A DNA stretch of 64,000 bases. Origin: Flavobacterium sp. ALJ2. GTDB lineage: Bacteria > Bacteroidota > Bacteroidia > Flavobacteriales > Flavobacteriaceae. The notes beneath the pieces were generated by a model. That model did not search any database, had not been told where the DNA came from, and saw only the letters and a list, made by a program, of their open reading frames with translations. Positions 26,100 to 36,268 of the stretch are shown here, one piece after another. The stretch lies in contig NZ_JADNRC010000015.1 of the NCBI RefSeq assembly GCF_015594725.1, positions 1-64,000 of the forward strand, given 5' to 3'. How positions within the stretch are numbered: the stretch's first letter is position 1; the number at the start of each line of letters is the position of its first letter. The position numbers and the translations under genes were made by a program.

Positions 26100-28607
26100 T
26101 TAGACAATATTTTGTTTGCTTCTTTTATATAGTTTTACAATTTCGTACCAAGCTACCGACACAAATCCTGTAGCAATTGCTATTACTAATTGATTGGAAT
26201 TTAAGAACTCAAATTCAAAGAAAAGAGTTAATGGTTTTACATAAAGTAATAACCCTAAAAGAATGATTGTAATTAAAATAATAAGGGGCACCATTGGGTT
26301 TTTATATTTGATTGTTGTCAATATTGAATAATAAAAAGAGCGGTTAATTAGGGTAAGAAATATATTAGCAACTATTAGAACAGTAAAAACCATAGTTCTG
26401 GTTAATGCTTCATTATAATTATTAAAAACACAATATTGATAAATAGATAGTGTTCCGATTGTAATAATTATTCCTTGTAAAAAGCTTGTAGATAATTCCT
26501 TCCAATTAAAAAAAGTTGTTGTAAATGGTTTGGGTTTTTGAAACATTGTATTTTTTTCCATAGGCTCATTTTCATAAATTATGGAGCATGTAGGTCCCAT
26601 TATCAATTCAAGAAAAATAACATGTATTGGCGAAAAAATATTTGGATAGATCCATCCCAAAGCCAAGGGAATAAAAACTATTAGAATTATAGGTATATGT
26701 ATTGAAATGATATACTGAATTGCTTTTTTTAAATTCGCATATATTTTTCGGCCTACAGCCACAGCTTCTACCATTTTTGAGAGGTCATCTTCTAATAAAA
26801 TTAGTGATGCAGCTTGCTTTGCAATTTCTGTACCTTTTTTGCCCATCGCTATACCAATATGTGCGGCTTTTAGTGCAGGCCCATCATTTACGCCATCTCC
26901 AGTCATTGCTACAATTTGATTATTTTGTTTTAAAGCATTTATTATTTTCAGTTTAGCTTCTGGAAACATTCTTGTAAAAATGTTTATTTTCATTACATTG
27001 GCTTGTAATTCATTTTCATTCATTGCCATCAATTCATCTCCAGAAATACTTTTTTCATAATCTTTAAACCCTATTTGTTTTGCGATTGCCTGTGTGGTTG
27101 GAGTATTATCGCCTGTTATTATTTTCACAGCGATTCCTGCGCTATAAAAGTTTTCTAATACTTTTTGGATGTTTTTCTTTGGTGGGTCATAAAAGGCTAC
27201 AATTCCTAAAAACTTAAATGGAAAATCTTGCTGATTAAGAGGAAAAGAATTTCCATCAAAAGTTGATAAAGCTACACCAAGAACTCTATATCCATCTGCA
27301 GATAAGGTTTTAATTGCTTCAGAAGTTTGTTTTTTTTCAATTTCTGAGAGCCTAGCCACTTTCAAAATGGCTTCGGGCGCTCCCTTAGCAGCTATAATGC
27401 GGTTACCATCAACGGCTTCAAATATATGAGTCATCATAGGAGGTTTTCCTCCAAGTGGGTATTCATGAATGAGTTTGTAATTTGAACGATCGTCTTTCTG
27501 GCAGATCTCTTTATATGCCTTATGCAATGCAATTTCCATTGGGTCAAAAGGAATTGGTTCACTTGCCCACATAGCAGCGGTTAGCAATTCTTTTTCTTCT
27601 TCTGTATCGATATTTTCTAAGGTTATTATCTCTTGGCTTGACATTAAAAATAATTTAGCAAGCGTCATTTTATTCTCAGTAATCGTACCTGTTTTATCGA
27701 CACAAATTATTGTTGCGCTACCTAATGTTTCAACAGTTTTCATTTGTTTTACAACAATCCCCATTTTCATTAATCTCCAAGCACCTAAAGCCATAAAAGT
27801 TGTAAAAGCTACTGGGATTTCTTCGGGTAATATGCTCATAGCCAATGTTAATGATTGTAGCAGGCTATTTGTTATATTTTGTGAATATAAGTAATTTATC
27901 ATCCAAACTATGGCAAAAACAATTGCCCCAACAATGACCATTTTTTTTACAAAGTCACTTATTTGCATTTCCAAAGGTGTTTTCTCTTCTTTAATATGCT
28001 CTAAGCTAGTGCCTATTTTACCTAATTTTGTTTGATTGCCTATGGCAGTTACTGTTGCGATTGCCAGACCTGTAGCTACAGTCGTACCTAAATAAATATG
28101 GTTGTCTTCTTTTGTTTTATCTTTAAATACAGATAGTGATTCTCCAGTAAGAATAGATTCATTTACAGAAAAATCATTCGAATGTACTATAATACCATCT
28201 GCTGCTACTAAAGTGCCTTCTTCAACAATCAAACTATCTCCTATAACTATTTCTTCACTTTTTATTTCTTCTTCCTTCCCATTGCGAATCACTTTACACT
28301 TTGGTTGTGCAAAATCTTTAAGTTTTTCTAATGCATTTTTGCTTCTTGAATATTGAAATAATGATATAGATACTTGAAAAACAATTGCTGCTACTAGAAA
28401 AAAACCATCATTTGTTTTACCACTTATAAAATAAATAAGTGCTGCAACAAGGAGCAAAATTATCATTGGTTCTTTTATAATCCGTTTAATTGTACTTAAC
28501 AAGTTATTCTCTTTTTTGTAATCTAACTTATTTAGACCATACTTTTCCCTAGAAAGAATTACTTCTTTATCTGTTAATCCACTTATATTGAAATTATTTG
28601 CAGGCAT
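26100..28607 (-). CDS. P2-type cation-translocating ATPase, substrate uncertain
   Basis: An 835-aa P-type ATPase. It has the phosphorylated Asp D304 in DKTGTIT, an actuator-domain LTGESL, TGDNTPTT and TGDGVNDGPALK. The membrane-4 motif is PEEIP at 261-265, not the PEGLP of Ca pumps. In membrane 6 the expected N..TD of Ca pumps is replaced by LELIMGPTCS. A hydrophobic N-terminal cation_ATPase_N segment is present and there is no heavy-metal-binding domain. The ion may be something other than Ca. The neighbour on the 5' side, VIT1-type, is also an ion transporter. Confidence 0.9.
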   Translation of the reverse strand: MPANNFNISGLTDKEVILSREKYGLNKLDYKKENNLLSTIKRIIKEPMIILLLVAALIYFISGKTNDGFFLVAAIVFQVSISLFQYSRSKNALEKLKDFAQPKCKVIRNGKEEEIKSEEIVIGDSLIVEEGTLVAADGIIVHSNDFSVNESILTGESLSVFKDKTKEDNHIYLGTTVATGLAIATVTAIGNQTKLGKIGTSLEHIKEEKTPLEMQISDFVKKMVIVGAIVFAIVWMINYLYSQNITNSLLQSLTLAMSILPEEIPVAFTTFMALGAWRLMKMGIVVKQMKTVETLGSATIICVDKTGTITENKMTLAKLFLMSSQEIITLENIDTEEEKELLTAAMWASEPIPFDPMEIALHKAYKEICQKDDRSNYKLIHEYPLGGKPPMMTHIFEAVDGNRIIAAKGAPEAILKVARLSEIEKKQTSEAIKTLSADGYRVLGVALSTFDGNSFPLNQQDFPFKFLGIVAFYDPPKKNIQKVLENFYSAGIAVKIITGDNTPTTQAIAKQIGFKDYEKSISGDELMAMNENELQANVMKINIFTRMFPEAKLKIINALKQNNQIVAMTGDGVNDGPALKAAHIGIAMGKKGTEIAKQAASLILLEDDLSKMVEAVAVGRKIYANLKKAIQYIISIHIPIILIVFIPLALGWIYPNIFSPIHVIFLELIMGPTCSIIYENEPMEKNTMFQKPKPFTTTFFNWKELSTSFLQGIIITIGTLSIYQYCVFNNYNEALTRTMVFTVLIVANIFLTLINRSFYYSILTTIKYKNPMVPLIILITIILLGLLLYVKPLTLFFEFEFLNSNQLVIAIATGFVSVAWYEIVKLYKRSKQNIV

Positions 28608-28694
28608 ATTTGAATTGCTTTAGGTATGGTTTATTAATTATCCGCTTCGTTACAACATTTTATATTGAAGTTAGATACAAGTACTATTTAATTA

Positions 28695-29384
28695 TTAAGC
28701 AGTTTGAACACCAAATAGATACCCCACTAAAGCTGACATGCCCATTGCAAAGGTTCCCCAAATGCAAATTCGCAAAACGGCTTTTAGAGTATGTGATCCA
28801 CCTGCTTTAGCAGCTAATACCCCTGAAAAAGCTAAAAAGAGTATCGAAAAACCATATTGATAAAACACCATTTCTTTTATAGGTGCAAAAATAGCTACCA
28901 GAAGCGGTAACAAACCTCCAATAATAAAAGATATAGCCGATGCAAAAGCAGCTATTAAAGGATTAGCCTGTGTGATTTCATTAATTCCTAGTTCATCGCG
29001 TGCATGAGCTTCAAGTGCATTATGAGCTGTTAATTCGATAGCCACTTGTTTCGCCAATTCTTTATTTAGCCCTCTTTGAATATAAATATCCGTTAATTCT
29101 TCCAGTTCTTCTTCTGGCTGGGTTTCAAGTGCTGCTTTTTCTCTTTTTAAATCGGCTGTCTCTACATCAGATTGGGAACTGACCGATACATATTCGCCTG
29201 CAGCCATAGAAAGTGCGCCTGCAACCAAACCTGCAACTGCTGCAAGTAAAATAGGCTCTCTAGTTACACTCGCTGCTGCAACACCAATTGCCAAGCTAGT
29301 TGTAGATAAAATACCATCATTGGCACCAAGTACAGCTGCTCTTAGCCAGCCACTTCTGTTAATATAGTGGGTTTCAACATGCAT
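28695..29384 (-). CDS. VIT1/CCC1-family Fe/Mn transporter
   Basis: A 229-aa protein of the vacuolar iron transporter family. The first helix carries the hallmark WLRAAVLGANDGILST. A second helix holds AGALSMAAGEYVSVSSQSD, and a charged cytosolic helix region (about 80-140, EEELEELTDIYIQRGL) is followed by three helices. The family exports or stores Fe2+/Mn2+. It lies 87 bp upstream of the P-type ATPase gene on the same strand, possibly in one transcript. Confidence 0.92.
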   Translation of the reverse strand: MHVETHYINRSGWLRAAVLGANDGILSTTSLAIGVAAASVTREPILLAAVAGLVAGALSMAAGEYVSVSSQSDVETADLKREKAALETQPEEELEELTDIYIQRGLNKELAKQVAIELTAHNALEAHARDELGINEITQANPLIAAFASAISFIIGGLLPLLVAIFAPIKEMVFYQYGFSILFLAFSGVLAAKAGGSHTLKAVLRICIWGTFAMGMSALVGYLFGVQTA

Positions 29385-29852
29385 AGTTTAATTTTTTATT
29401 TTGTTTAATCCAGTCTGGATCTTTTGTATTTTCTTTAAACCTCCAAATTAGTGTTCAATAACTTCTTATTTGTAATACTGTTTTATTTTGGGTAGCATTT
29501 TCCCAATCTAGATTATTCTTAGGACTATGTTTACGATATTTTAATCTTAAAATATATATATATACTATTTTCAGGTTATTAAATTTACTGCTCCTAAAAA
29601 GTTGTGAAGCTTCGCTTCATACAAGAAAATATTTATAATAAATCTTTTATTTCTTTATATAAAATTACATTAACCAATTATAATACAATGATTTTAAAGG
29701 AGTAGAATGATTCTAAATCCTATGTTTTTTTAGATTTAAGTATTTGTTTTTAAAATGGTTAAGCTAATTTAATCAACTATAATCACAGCGGGAATTTATG
29801 AAACCGCTGTGGATTATAACTGAATTATATTTATACATCAATATTTAGAATA
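29385..29852. other. Intergenic region with a terminal hairpin
   Basis: No gene is seen. It holds a short hairpin TGAAGC-TTC-GCTTCA (about 29608-29622), an AT dinucleotide run near 29555-29565 and the strong hairpin listed at 29778-29818. Confidence 0.6.
29778..29818 (-). terminator. Hairpin at the 3' end of the efflux operon
   Basis: A stem TATAATC-ACAGCGG pairs with CCGCTGTGGATTATA through one bulged base; the loop is 12 nt. It lies 35 bp past the stop of the minus-strand gene at 29853. No clear T tract follows, so it may end transcription or protect the mRNA 3' end. Confidence 0.5.
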
Positions 29853-30290
29853 CTACCTAATTTCAGAGTGTCTAATTTCACCACCAGTTGTTCCTGTTTG
29901 TTGGGCAAAGAATAAAACTACAAGGCAGTATGCAATTATAGCATACCCTATGTAATTTGCATATAATTTCTTTTTCCAATTACTCCATAGGGCTAGTATT
30001 GAGGTTACGCCCAATATATAAGACAATAAGGCAAAAACTTCAGCTTTTTCTTCATGTTCGTGAATTAAACTTTTAGAAATTCCGTCAATTTGTTTTACTA
30101 CATCCTCAGCTCCTTCGCCTGTTGCTATAGCTGCAAATGCTGCTATAGCACCCAGTATAAAAATACAATAAGCGGTTCTTTTTACAATTTCTGATTTTAC
30201 AATAAACCCACCAATGAGAACCAATAAGCCTACGATTGGTATAATAATAGGCAAGTGATTCAATACTAAATGATAATGTGCTCCGTTCAT
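29853..30290 (-). CDS. DUF2231-like membrane protein
   Basis: A 145-aa protein with four membrane helices. The N-terminus HYHLVLNHLPIIIPIVG has two His spaced as in DUF2231 proteins, which are predicted heme- or metal-binding membrane proteins. A further pair, LIHEHEE, lies between helices 2 and 3. It is 26 bp after the CzcB-like gene, so it is the last gene of the metal-efflux operon. Its role there is not known. Confidence 0.8.
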   Translation of the reverse strand: MNGAHYHLVLNHLPIIIPIVGLLVLIGGFIVKSEIVKRTAYCIFILGAIAAFAAIATGEGAEDVVKQIDGISKSLIHEHEEKAEVFALLSYILGVTSILALWSNWKKKLYANYIGYAIIAYCLVVLFFAQQTGTTGGEIRHSEIR

Positions 30291-30316
30291 AATGTTTTGT
30301 TTTAAGTTATTAATTT

Positions 30317-31444
30317 TTATTCTTCTTTATTTTTCATTTTCATCAATAGGGTATAAGCTCCATTGGTAACCAATTTTTTGTTTTTAAGTTTTTCAGGATT
30401 TAGAATTTCCAAATAGCCATTTTCTTTGGCTCCAACAGTAACTTCAGTCATTTGATACCGTTGCTTTGCAGTTTCAATAAAAACGTAGTTTTTACTCTCA
30501 AAATTTACAATACTTAATTCAGGTAGTGCATTGGCTAAGGCAGATGTTGTTTCTATTTCGGCATTCATGTACATGCCAGGTAAAAGGTATTTATCATACT
30601 TTAAAAAATGGCAATGCACCTCAGTATTTCCGTTAGAGTTGATGTCTCTGTTGATTAGTATAATTTTACAGTCGTACTTTTTGTTGGGTTCAGCATTACT
30701 GTAGGCAATCACTTTTTGTCCTATAGCAAGTTGTGCAATGTTTTTATCAAAAACAGTAAGATTTAGGTGAATGTCACTAGGATCTATAAGTTCAAACATT
30801 ACCTCACCAGGAGATATATACTTGCCTACATTAATATTGACCTTGCTTACAAAACCGGTTATAGTACTTACAATGCGGATACTTTTAGAAATTTTATTGG
30901 CAGACAAATTATTCGGATTAATATTAATTAGTTTAAGTTTTTCTGACAATGCATTTACCGTTATATGAAGATTGCTTACCTCCGATTCGGCTAGTTGTGT
31001 TGCTTTATCACTACTTGCTTTAGATTGATTAAGATCTTTTTGACGAGCGTATTCCATTTCGGCAAAATGTAGTTTAGACTTAGCCATGAGATAATCTTGC
31101 TGTAATTGGACATATTGTTGATCTTGCAAAGTTGCTATCACTTCACCTTTTTTTACCAGCATTCCGGGTAATAGCTTACTGTTTATTAAATATCCTCCAA
31201 GTGGAGCATTTACAGATACTAAATTTTGTGGTGGAACATCTATTTTTCCGTTTAATTTTACAACTGTAGCAATATTTTTCTCCGTTAACAAAGCTGTTAC
31301 GATATTTGCATTTTTGAATTGCGCATCAGTAAGTATTACATTATTTTCGTTTAAAGGTTTTTCTATTACTGCTTGTTCTTCGGTCGTGTTTTTGCATGCA
31401 TTTAGTATAAAAAGCATACTTATAAACAATGATATATTTTTCAT
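30317..31444 (-). CDS. RND efflux periplasmic adaptor lipoprotein (CzcB/CusB-like)
   Basis: A 375-aa membrane-fusion protein. The lipobox LNAC places the lipidated Cys near residue 16. The barrel-sandwich hybrid domain begins at VVKLNGKIDVPPQNLVSVNAPLGGYL, a coiled-coil hairpin follows at about 115-175, and the second biotinyl-lipoyl-like half ends with GYLEIL. It joins the inner-membrane pump to the outer-membrane channel. It lies 6 bp after the pump-OMF fusion gene on the same strand. Confidence 0.92.
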   Translation of the reverse strand: MKNISLFISMLFILNACKNTTEEQAVIEKPLNENNVILTDAQFKNANIVTALLTEKNIATVVKLNGKIDVPPQNLVSVNAPLGGYLINSKLLPGMLVKKGEVIATLQDQQYVQLQQDYLMAKSKLHFAEMEYARQKDLNQSKASSDKATQLAESEVSNLHITVNALSEKLKLININPNNLSANKISKSIRIVSTITGFVSKVNINVGKYISPGEVMFELIDPSDIHLNLTVFDKNIAQLAIGQKVIAYSNAEPNKKYDCKIILINRDINSNGNTEVHCHFLKYDKYLLPGMYMNAEIETTSALANALPELSIVNFESKNYVFIETAKQRYQMTEVTVGAKENGYLEILNPEKLKNKKLVTNGAYTLLMKMKNKEE

Positions 31445-31450
31445 TTAAAG

Positions 31451-34400
31451 TTAATTTGAAGTGATAAAATTAAGTTCGATACTGCTCTCGTTTAGTGCTT
31501 TTACAGCTTCTAAATAATTGCTTTGTATGCCAATAGCCTGATTGACTACCATTACAAAATCTAAGAAATTAATTTCACCGTTAGTAAATTGTTTATTAGC
31601 AGTTTCCTTAATTAAAGTAGCATTTTTTAAGCCTGTACCTTCAAAATATTGCGTTATTTCCGTATTGATTTTATATGTAGTCATTACTTGTTTATATCGT
31701 GTTTTCAAAATTTGAAATTGCATTTCATATTCGTTATCTGCAATAGTTTCTCCAATTTTAGAGGCCTTTATTTTGGCATTTTGACTTCCTGAAAAAAGCG
31801 GTATTCCTAATCCAGCTTGTATTGAACTAAAGCGGTTGCTACTGTTATAATAGTTATTATCTGGCCCCATGCCTTTAAAACTATTATTAAAGTAGCCTAT
31901 AGTGAGGTCTGGCAGGTATCTGGATTTTTCTAATTGGGTTTGTGCTACTGCATTATTTTTTTGTTGCTGCGACAATTTTAAAAGGATATTATTCTCAATT
32001 CCATCGCTCATTGGTATAAAAGAATACTTAACGCTTTTTTCTAAAGGGATAATAGGAGTTTCCGAGTTTAAAAGCACTTGTAACTCTAGTAAGGTTACTT
32101 GTAATTCTTGTCGAAGTAGCATTAATTGTATAGTAACAGCAGCTCGTTGGTTTTCGGCAGTCGTTTTTTCTAGAATATTGCTTTCTCCTTTTTGCAAACG
32201 AAGATTTGCTTTAGCATAAAAGTCATTAAATAGAGTATCGGCTTGTTGCAGTAGTTTTTCTTTTTCTTTAAAATACAAGATGGTATAAAAAACATGTGTT
32301 ACAGCTTTTTTAGTTTCGTGTTCTTTTAATGAAGTATTTAATACCGATGTTTTCCATTGTTCAGACAAAAGTTGTTTTTGTTTTTTATAAATGGTAGGAA
32401 AGGCAATAGTTTGCGAAACACCAAATTTGGTATCATCATAAGCGCTGTTTATTTGTCCTGCTTCTCCAAAAATGGTTGTTTTAGGAATATCAGCTCCTGA
32501 TTTAATTAGCGCTTGTGCATAGGCCGTTCTAAGTTTTTCGTTTTTTATACTATTATTTCTTTCTGTAGCCATTTTTAGTGCCGTTTCAAGGTTTATTTTT
32601 TCCTGTGCATTTGCAGCTGAAAAGACAGAAAATAAAACCAGAACAAACGCTGCTTTTTGAGTTAAACTTTTTATTTTAAAGCCTTTTTCAAACAATATAT
32701 AGAGTAGAGGCAATACAAATAAGGTCAAAAAAGTAGCGACTAATAAACCACCTATTACTACTGTGGCAAGAGGGCGTTGTACCTCGGCACCAGCGCCGTT
32801 GCTTAAAGCCATAGGCAAGAAGCCTAAAGAAGCTACAAAAGCGGTCATTAATACAGGACGAAGTCTTGATTTTGTTCCTGTTAAAACAATTTGTGCCAGA
32901 TTTTTCATTCCGTTATTTTTAAGTCGGTTAAATTCAGCTATTAATACAATTCCGTTTAAAACGGCTACTCCAAACAAGGCAATAAAACCTACACCAGCAC
33001 TAATGCTAAAAGGCATACCACGCATAGCAAGGAAGAATATCCCTCCAATAGCTGATAACGGAATTGCAGTATAAATAAGCAAACCATGTTTAACGGAATT
33101 GAATGCGAAGAAGAGTAAAATAAAAATAAGTACCAGCGAAACAGGAACGGCAATCATAAGGCGGTCTTTTGCCTGATTTAGATTCTCGAATGCACCGCCA
33201 TAAGTAACGTAATAACCAGCAGGCAACTTTAGTTCCTTATCTACTTTGGTTTGTAATTCATTTACAATACTTTGTACATCTCTGTCTTTTACGTTAAAAC
33301 CTACAACAATTCTACGTTTTGTGTCCTCTCGTTGTATTTGGTTAGGACCATTTTCAATTTCTACAGTAGCAAGTTGCGATAAAGGAACTTGATTGCCGCT
33401 TGGTGTGGGAATTAATAGGTTTCGAATGTCTTCAATATCTTTTCTTTCATTGGCATTTAATCGAACTACTAGATCAAACCTTTTTTCTTGTTCAAACACC
33501 AAGCCTGTACTTTGCCCTGCAAATGCTGTATTTATAACTTTATTAATATCTACAATTGACAGGTGATGTTGAGCAATTGCTGGTCGGTTGTAGTCTATAA
33601 TTACCTGTGGCATACCTGCAACTGGTTCTATAAATAAATTAGCAGTTCCATCTACTGTATTAATAATTTTGCCCAGTTTACTTGCAGTGACTGCTAGTGT
33701 ATCTAGATTTTCTCCAAATATTTTAAGAACAACATCTTGTCGGGCGCCTGTCATTAATTCATTAAAACGCATTTGTACGGGGAATTGAAACCCAGTCGTA
33801 ATTCCTGGAACATCTTCTAGAGCCTTACTCATTTTAGCCGATAATTCATTAAAAGTTTTAGCAGAAGTCCATTCTTTTTTATCTTTTAAAATTACCATCA
33901 TATCACTGGCTTCCATAGGCATTGGATCTGTAGGGACTTCGCCGCTGCCTATTTTAGTAACTACTTTTAGCACTTCAGGGAATTGGCTTTTTAATATATG
34001 TGCTGCTTTTTGGGTACTTTCTATTGTTGTATTTAAGTTGCTGCCCGTAAGTACTCGTGTATCTACAGCAAAATCACCTTCTTCAAGAGCAGGTATAAAT
34101 TCTCCTCCCAAGGTAGTAAGCGTTATAACAGCCAAAATAAATAGCAGTAATACAGAACCTAATACAGTTTTAGGAAAACGAAGTATCTTTTTTAGTGTAT
34201 TTTGATAGGTGTTTTCAAGACGTTTCATTACTTTATCCGATAGATTTTCTTTGTGTTTTGTTTTTTTACTTAGAAAAAAAGCACTCATCATAGGAATATA
34301 GGTAAGAGATAAAATAAAAGCACCCAGCAAAGCAAAAGCAACTGTTTGTGCCATAGGTTTAAACATTTTGCCTTCGATACCTTGTAATGTAAAGATGGGT

Positions 34401-35791
34401 AAGTAAACAATCAATATTATTATTTGTCCAAATACAGCACTGTTCATCATTTTACTAGCCGAACTTGTAACGGTTTTATCCATCTGATCAGAAGTAAGTG
34501 AAGCATGCTCCTTATATTTAGTATTACTGGAGAGCTGATGCATGATGGCCTCTACAATTATAACCGCACCATCTACAATTAATCCAAAATCTAAGGCGCC
34601 AAGACTCATTAAGTTCCCGCTTACGCCAAAGAAATTCATCATGCAAATAGCAAATAACATGGCTAGCGGAATTACTGATGCGACCAACAAGCCCGCCCTG
34701 AAATTACCAAGAAACATTACCAAAACAAACACTACAATTAAGGCCCCTTCGAGCAGGTTTTTTTCGACTGTTCCAATGGCATTATTTACCATTTTTGTTC
34801 TATCAAGAAAAGGTTCTATTTCTACACCTTCAGGAAGTGTTTTTTGTATTTGAGCAATTTTTTCTTTTACATTTTTAATGACCTCACTACTATTAGCTCC
34901 TTTAAGCATCATAACTATTGCTCCAGAAACTTCCCCTTCATCATTATAGCACATTGCTCCATATCGCGTAGCAAATCCAGTTTTTACCTGAGCTACATCT
35001 CTTATGAATAAAGGAGTGTCACTATTTTTATTAGGGATAGCTATGTTTTCGATATCAGCAATAGTCCCAATAAGACCTTCGCTACGAATATAAAGTACTG
35101 TTGGTCCTTTTTCTATATAAGAACCACCCGTATTTTGATTATTGTTTTGAACAGCAGTAAAAACATCATTGATCGTTATTCCATAAGCGTTAAGTTTGTC
35201 AGGGCTAATACTGATTTCATATTGCTTTAGTTTACCCCCAAAACTACTCACTTCAGCAACTCCTTTAACACCTAAGAGCTGTCTTCTCACAATCCAATCC
35301 TGAATCGTTCTTAATTCGGTTACATTGAATTTTTGTTCGTATCCTTTTTTGGGTTTAACCACATATTGATAAATTTCGCCAAGTCCTGTAGATATAGGCC
35401 CTAATGTGGGTGTGCCTATGCCTTTTGGAATCTCATTTTGTACTTGTTGTAAGCGTTCGGCAACTTGTTGTCTTGCCCAGTAAACATCAATATCATCATC
35501 AAAAACGATAGTGACCAGAGACAATCCAAATCTGGAGAAACTTCGAATCTCTTTCATTCCAGAGATATTGCTATTGGCCTGTTCTATAGGAAAAGTGACC
35601 AATCGCTCAATATCAGTCGCGCCAAATGGAGGTGCTATTGTGATAATTTGTACTTGGTTGTTGGTTATATCAGGAACAGCATCAATGGGTAGGCGAGTGG
35701 CTTCATAGGAGCCATAGCCAATCAGGGCAATTATAAAAAGCCCTACGATGAGTTTATTCTTCACAGAAAACTCAATTATTTTAGTAAGCAT
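31451..35791 (-). CDS. CzcA-type RND metal pump fused to TolC-like outer-membrane factor
   Basis: A 1446-aa fusion. Residues about 1-1035 are a heavy-metal RND pump with the TM4 motif DFGLIVDGAVIIVE, which has the Asp/Asp/Glu set of divalent-cation (Zn/Co/Cd/Ni) CzcA pumps rather than the Met-rich CusA type. Residues about 1063-1446 are an outer-membrane efflux protein (two OEP repeats, for example ITQYFEGTGLKNATLIKETA). The junction LTQKAAFVLVLFSVFSAANA-Q looks like a signal peptide with an Ala-x-Ala cleavage site before Q1063. Cleavage could release a normal outer-membrane factor. Confidence 0.93.
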   Translation of the reverse strand: MLTKIIEFSVKNKLIVGLFIIALIGYGSYEATRLPIDAVPDITNNQVQIITIAPPFGATDIERLVTFPIEQANSNISGMKEIRSFSRFGLSLVTIVFDDDIDVYWARQQVAERLQQVQNEIPKGIGTPTLGPISTGLGEIYQYVVKPKKGYEQKFNVTELRTIQDWIVRRQLLGVKGVAEVSSFGGKLKQYEISISPDKLNAYGITINDVFTAVQNNNQNTGGSYIEKGPTVLYIRSEGLIGTIADIENIAIPNKNSDTPLFIRDVAQVKTGFATRYGAMCYNDEGEVSGAIVMMLKGANSSEVIKNVKEKIAQIQKTLPEGVEIEPFLDRTKMVNNAIGTVEKNLLEGALIVVFVLVMFLGNFRAGLLVASVIPLAMLFAICMMNFFGVSGNLMSLGALDFGLIVDGAVIIVEAIMHQLSSNTKYKEHASLTSDQMDKTVTSSASKMMNSAVFGQIIILIVYLPIFTLQGIEGKMFKPMAQTVAFALLGAFILSLTYIPMMSAFFLSKKTKHKENLSDKVMKRLENTYQNTLKKILRFPKTVLGSVLLLFILAVITLTTLGGEFIPALEEGDFAVDTRVLTGSNLNTTIESTQKAAHILKSQFPEVLKVVTKIGSGEVPTDPMPMEASDMMVILKDKKEWTSAKTFNELSAKMSKALEDVPGITTGFQFPVQMRFNELMTGARQDVVLKIFGENLDTLAVTASKLGKIINTVDGTANLFIEPVAGMPQVIIDYNRPAIAQHHLSIVDINKVINTAFAGQSTGLVFEQEKRFDLVVRLNANERKDIEDIRNLLIPTPSGNQVPLSQLATVEIENGPNQIQREDTKRRIVVGFNVKDRDVQSIVNELQTKVDKELKLPAGYYVTYGGAFENLNQAKDRLMIAVPVSLVLIFILLFFAFNSVKHGLLIYTAIPLSAIGGIFFLAMRGMPFSISAGVGFIALFGVAVLNGIVLIAEFNRLKNNGMKNLAQIVLTGTKSRLRPVLMTAFVASLGFLPMALSNGAGAEVQRPLATVVIGGLLVATFLTLFVLPLLYILFEKGFKIKSLTQKAAFVLVLFSVFSAANAQEKINLETALKMATERNNSIKNEKLRTAYAQALIKSGADIPKTTIFGEAGQINSAYDDTKFGVSQTIAFPTIYKKQKQLLSEQWKTSVLNTSLKEHETKKAVTHVFYTILYFKEKEKLLQQADTLFNDFYAKANLRLQKGESNILEKTTAENQRAAVTIQLMLLRQELQVTLLELQVLLNSETPIIPLEKSVKYSFIPMSDGIENNILLKLSQQQKNNAVAQTQLEKSRYLPDLTIGYFNNSFKGMGPDNNYYNSSNRFSSIQAGLGIPLFSGSQNAKIKASKIGETIADNEYEMQFQILKTRYKQVMTTYKINTEITQYFEGTGLKNATLIKETANKQFTNGEINFLDFVMVVNQAIGIQSNYLEAVKALNESSIELNFITSN

Positions 35792-35883
35792 AAGTTTATT
35801 TTATTAATCGTCGTTATAAAAAATAAGGAATAGCAAAAACACGCGCCATTAGACGTGAAAGTTTTTAAGCCAATAAAAAACGA

Positions 35884-36264
35884 TTAACAGTTTCTGGGTG
35901 GTTGCCAGATAGACGAAAGTGAAATAGAAGAATAGGAAAAAGAATATGTATATAAAAATTCTTTTTTATACTTAAAATCAACTTTTTGTATTGTCTTATA
36001 TTCTTGTATTAGTGGATAAAATACAACAGAAGATATAGGAGTATGTGATTTAAAAGGTAATTTCATATCCTTGTCATAATCGGCATCAAATACATGTTGT
36101 GCTTGGTAATGAATATGTAAAAAGTTCAAAATAGTCAAATTACTATTTTGCTGTTTGTGTTCCATATAATGTTCTACCAAGAGAGGTAATTTTATTAGTT
36201 CACCTAATTGAGTAATTGAGAGTAGGTAAACAGATAAAAATAATATGGATAAGTATTTTTTCAC
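35884..36264 (-). CDS. His-rich exported small protein of metal-efflux operon
   Basis: A 126-aa protein with an N-terminal membrane/export segment (YLSILFLSVYLLSI). It has a His-rich region, HYMEHKQQN then FLHIHYQAQH, followed by D-rich FDADYDKDMKLPF, and a C-terminal tail IWQPPRNC. I do not know its function. From its position, 92 bp before the CzcA-type gene, and its residues I infer metal binding in the periplasm. The start codon is GTG, and a TATATTTG -7 element ends 4 bp before it, so the mRNA may be leaderless. Confidence 0.75.
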   Translation of the reverse strand: MKKYLSILFLSVYLLSITQLGELIKLPLLVEHYMEHKQQNSNLTILNFLHIHYQAQHVFDADYDKDMKLPFKSHTPISSVVFYPLIQEYKTIQKVDFKYKKEFLYTYSFSYSSISLSSIWQPPRNC

Positions 36265-36268
36265 ACTT

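Noticed and set aside
32763-33074. Plus-strand ORFs antisense to the CzcA-OMF gene (also 31902, 34542, 35465)
   Set aside because: They lie opposite a conserved gene, have no family resemblance and no promoter.
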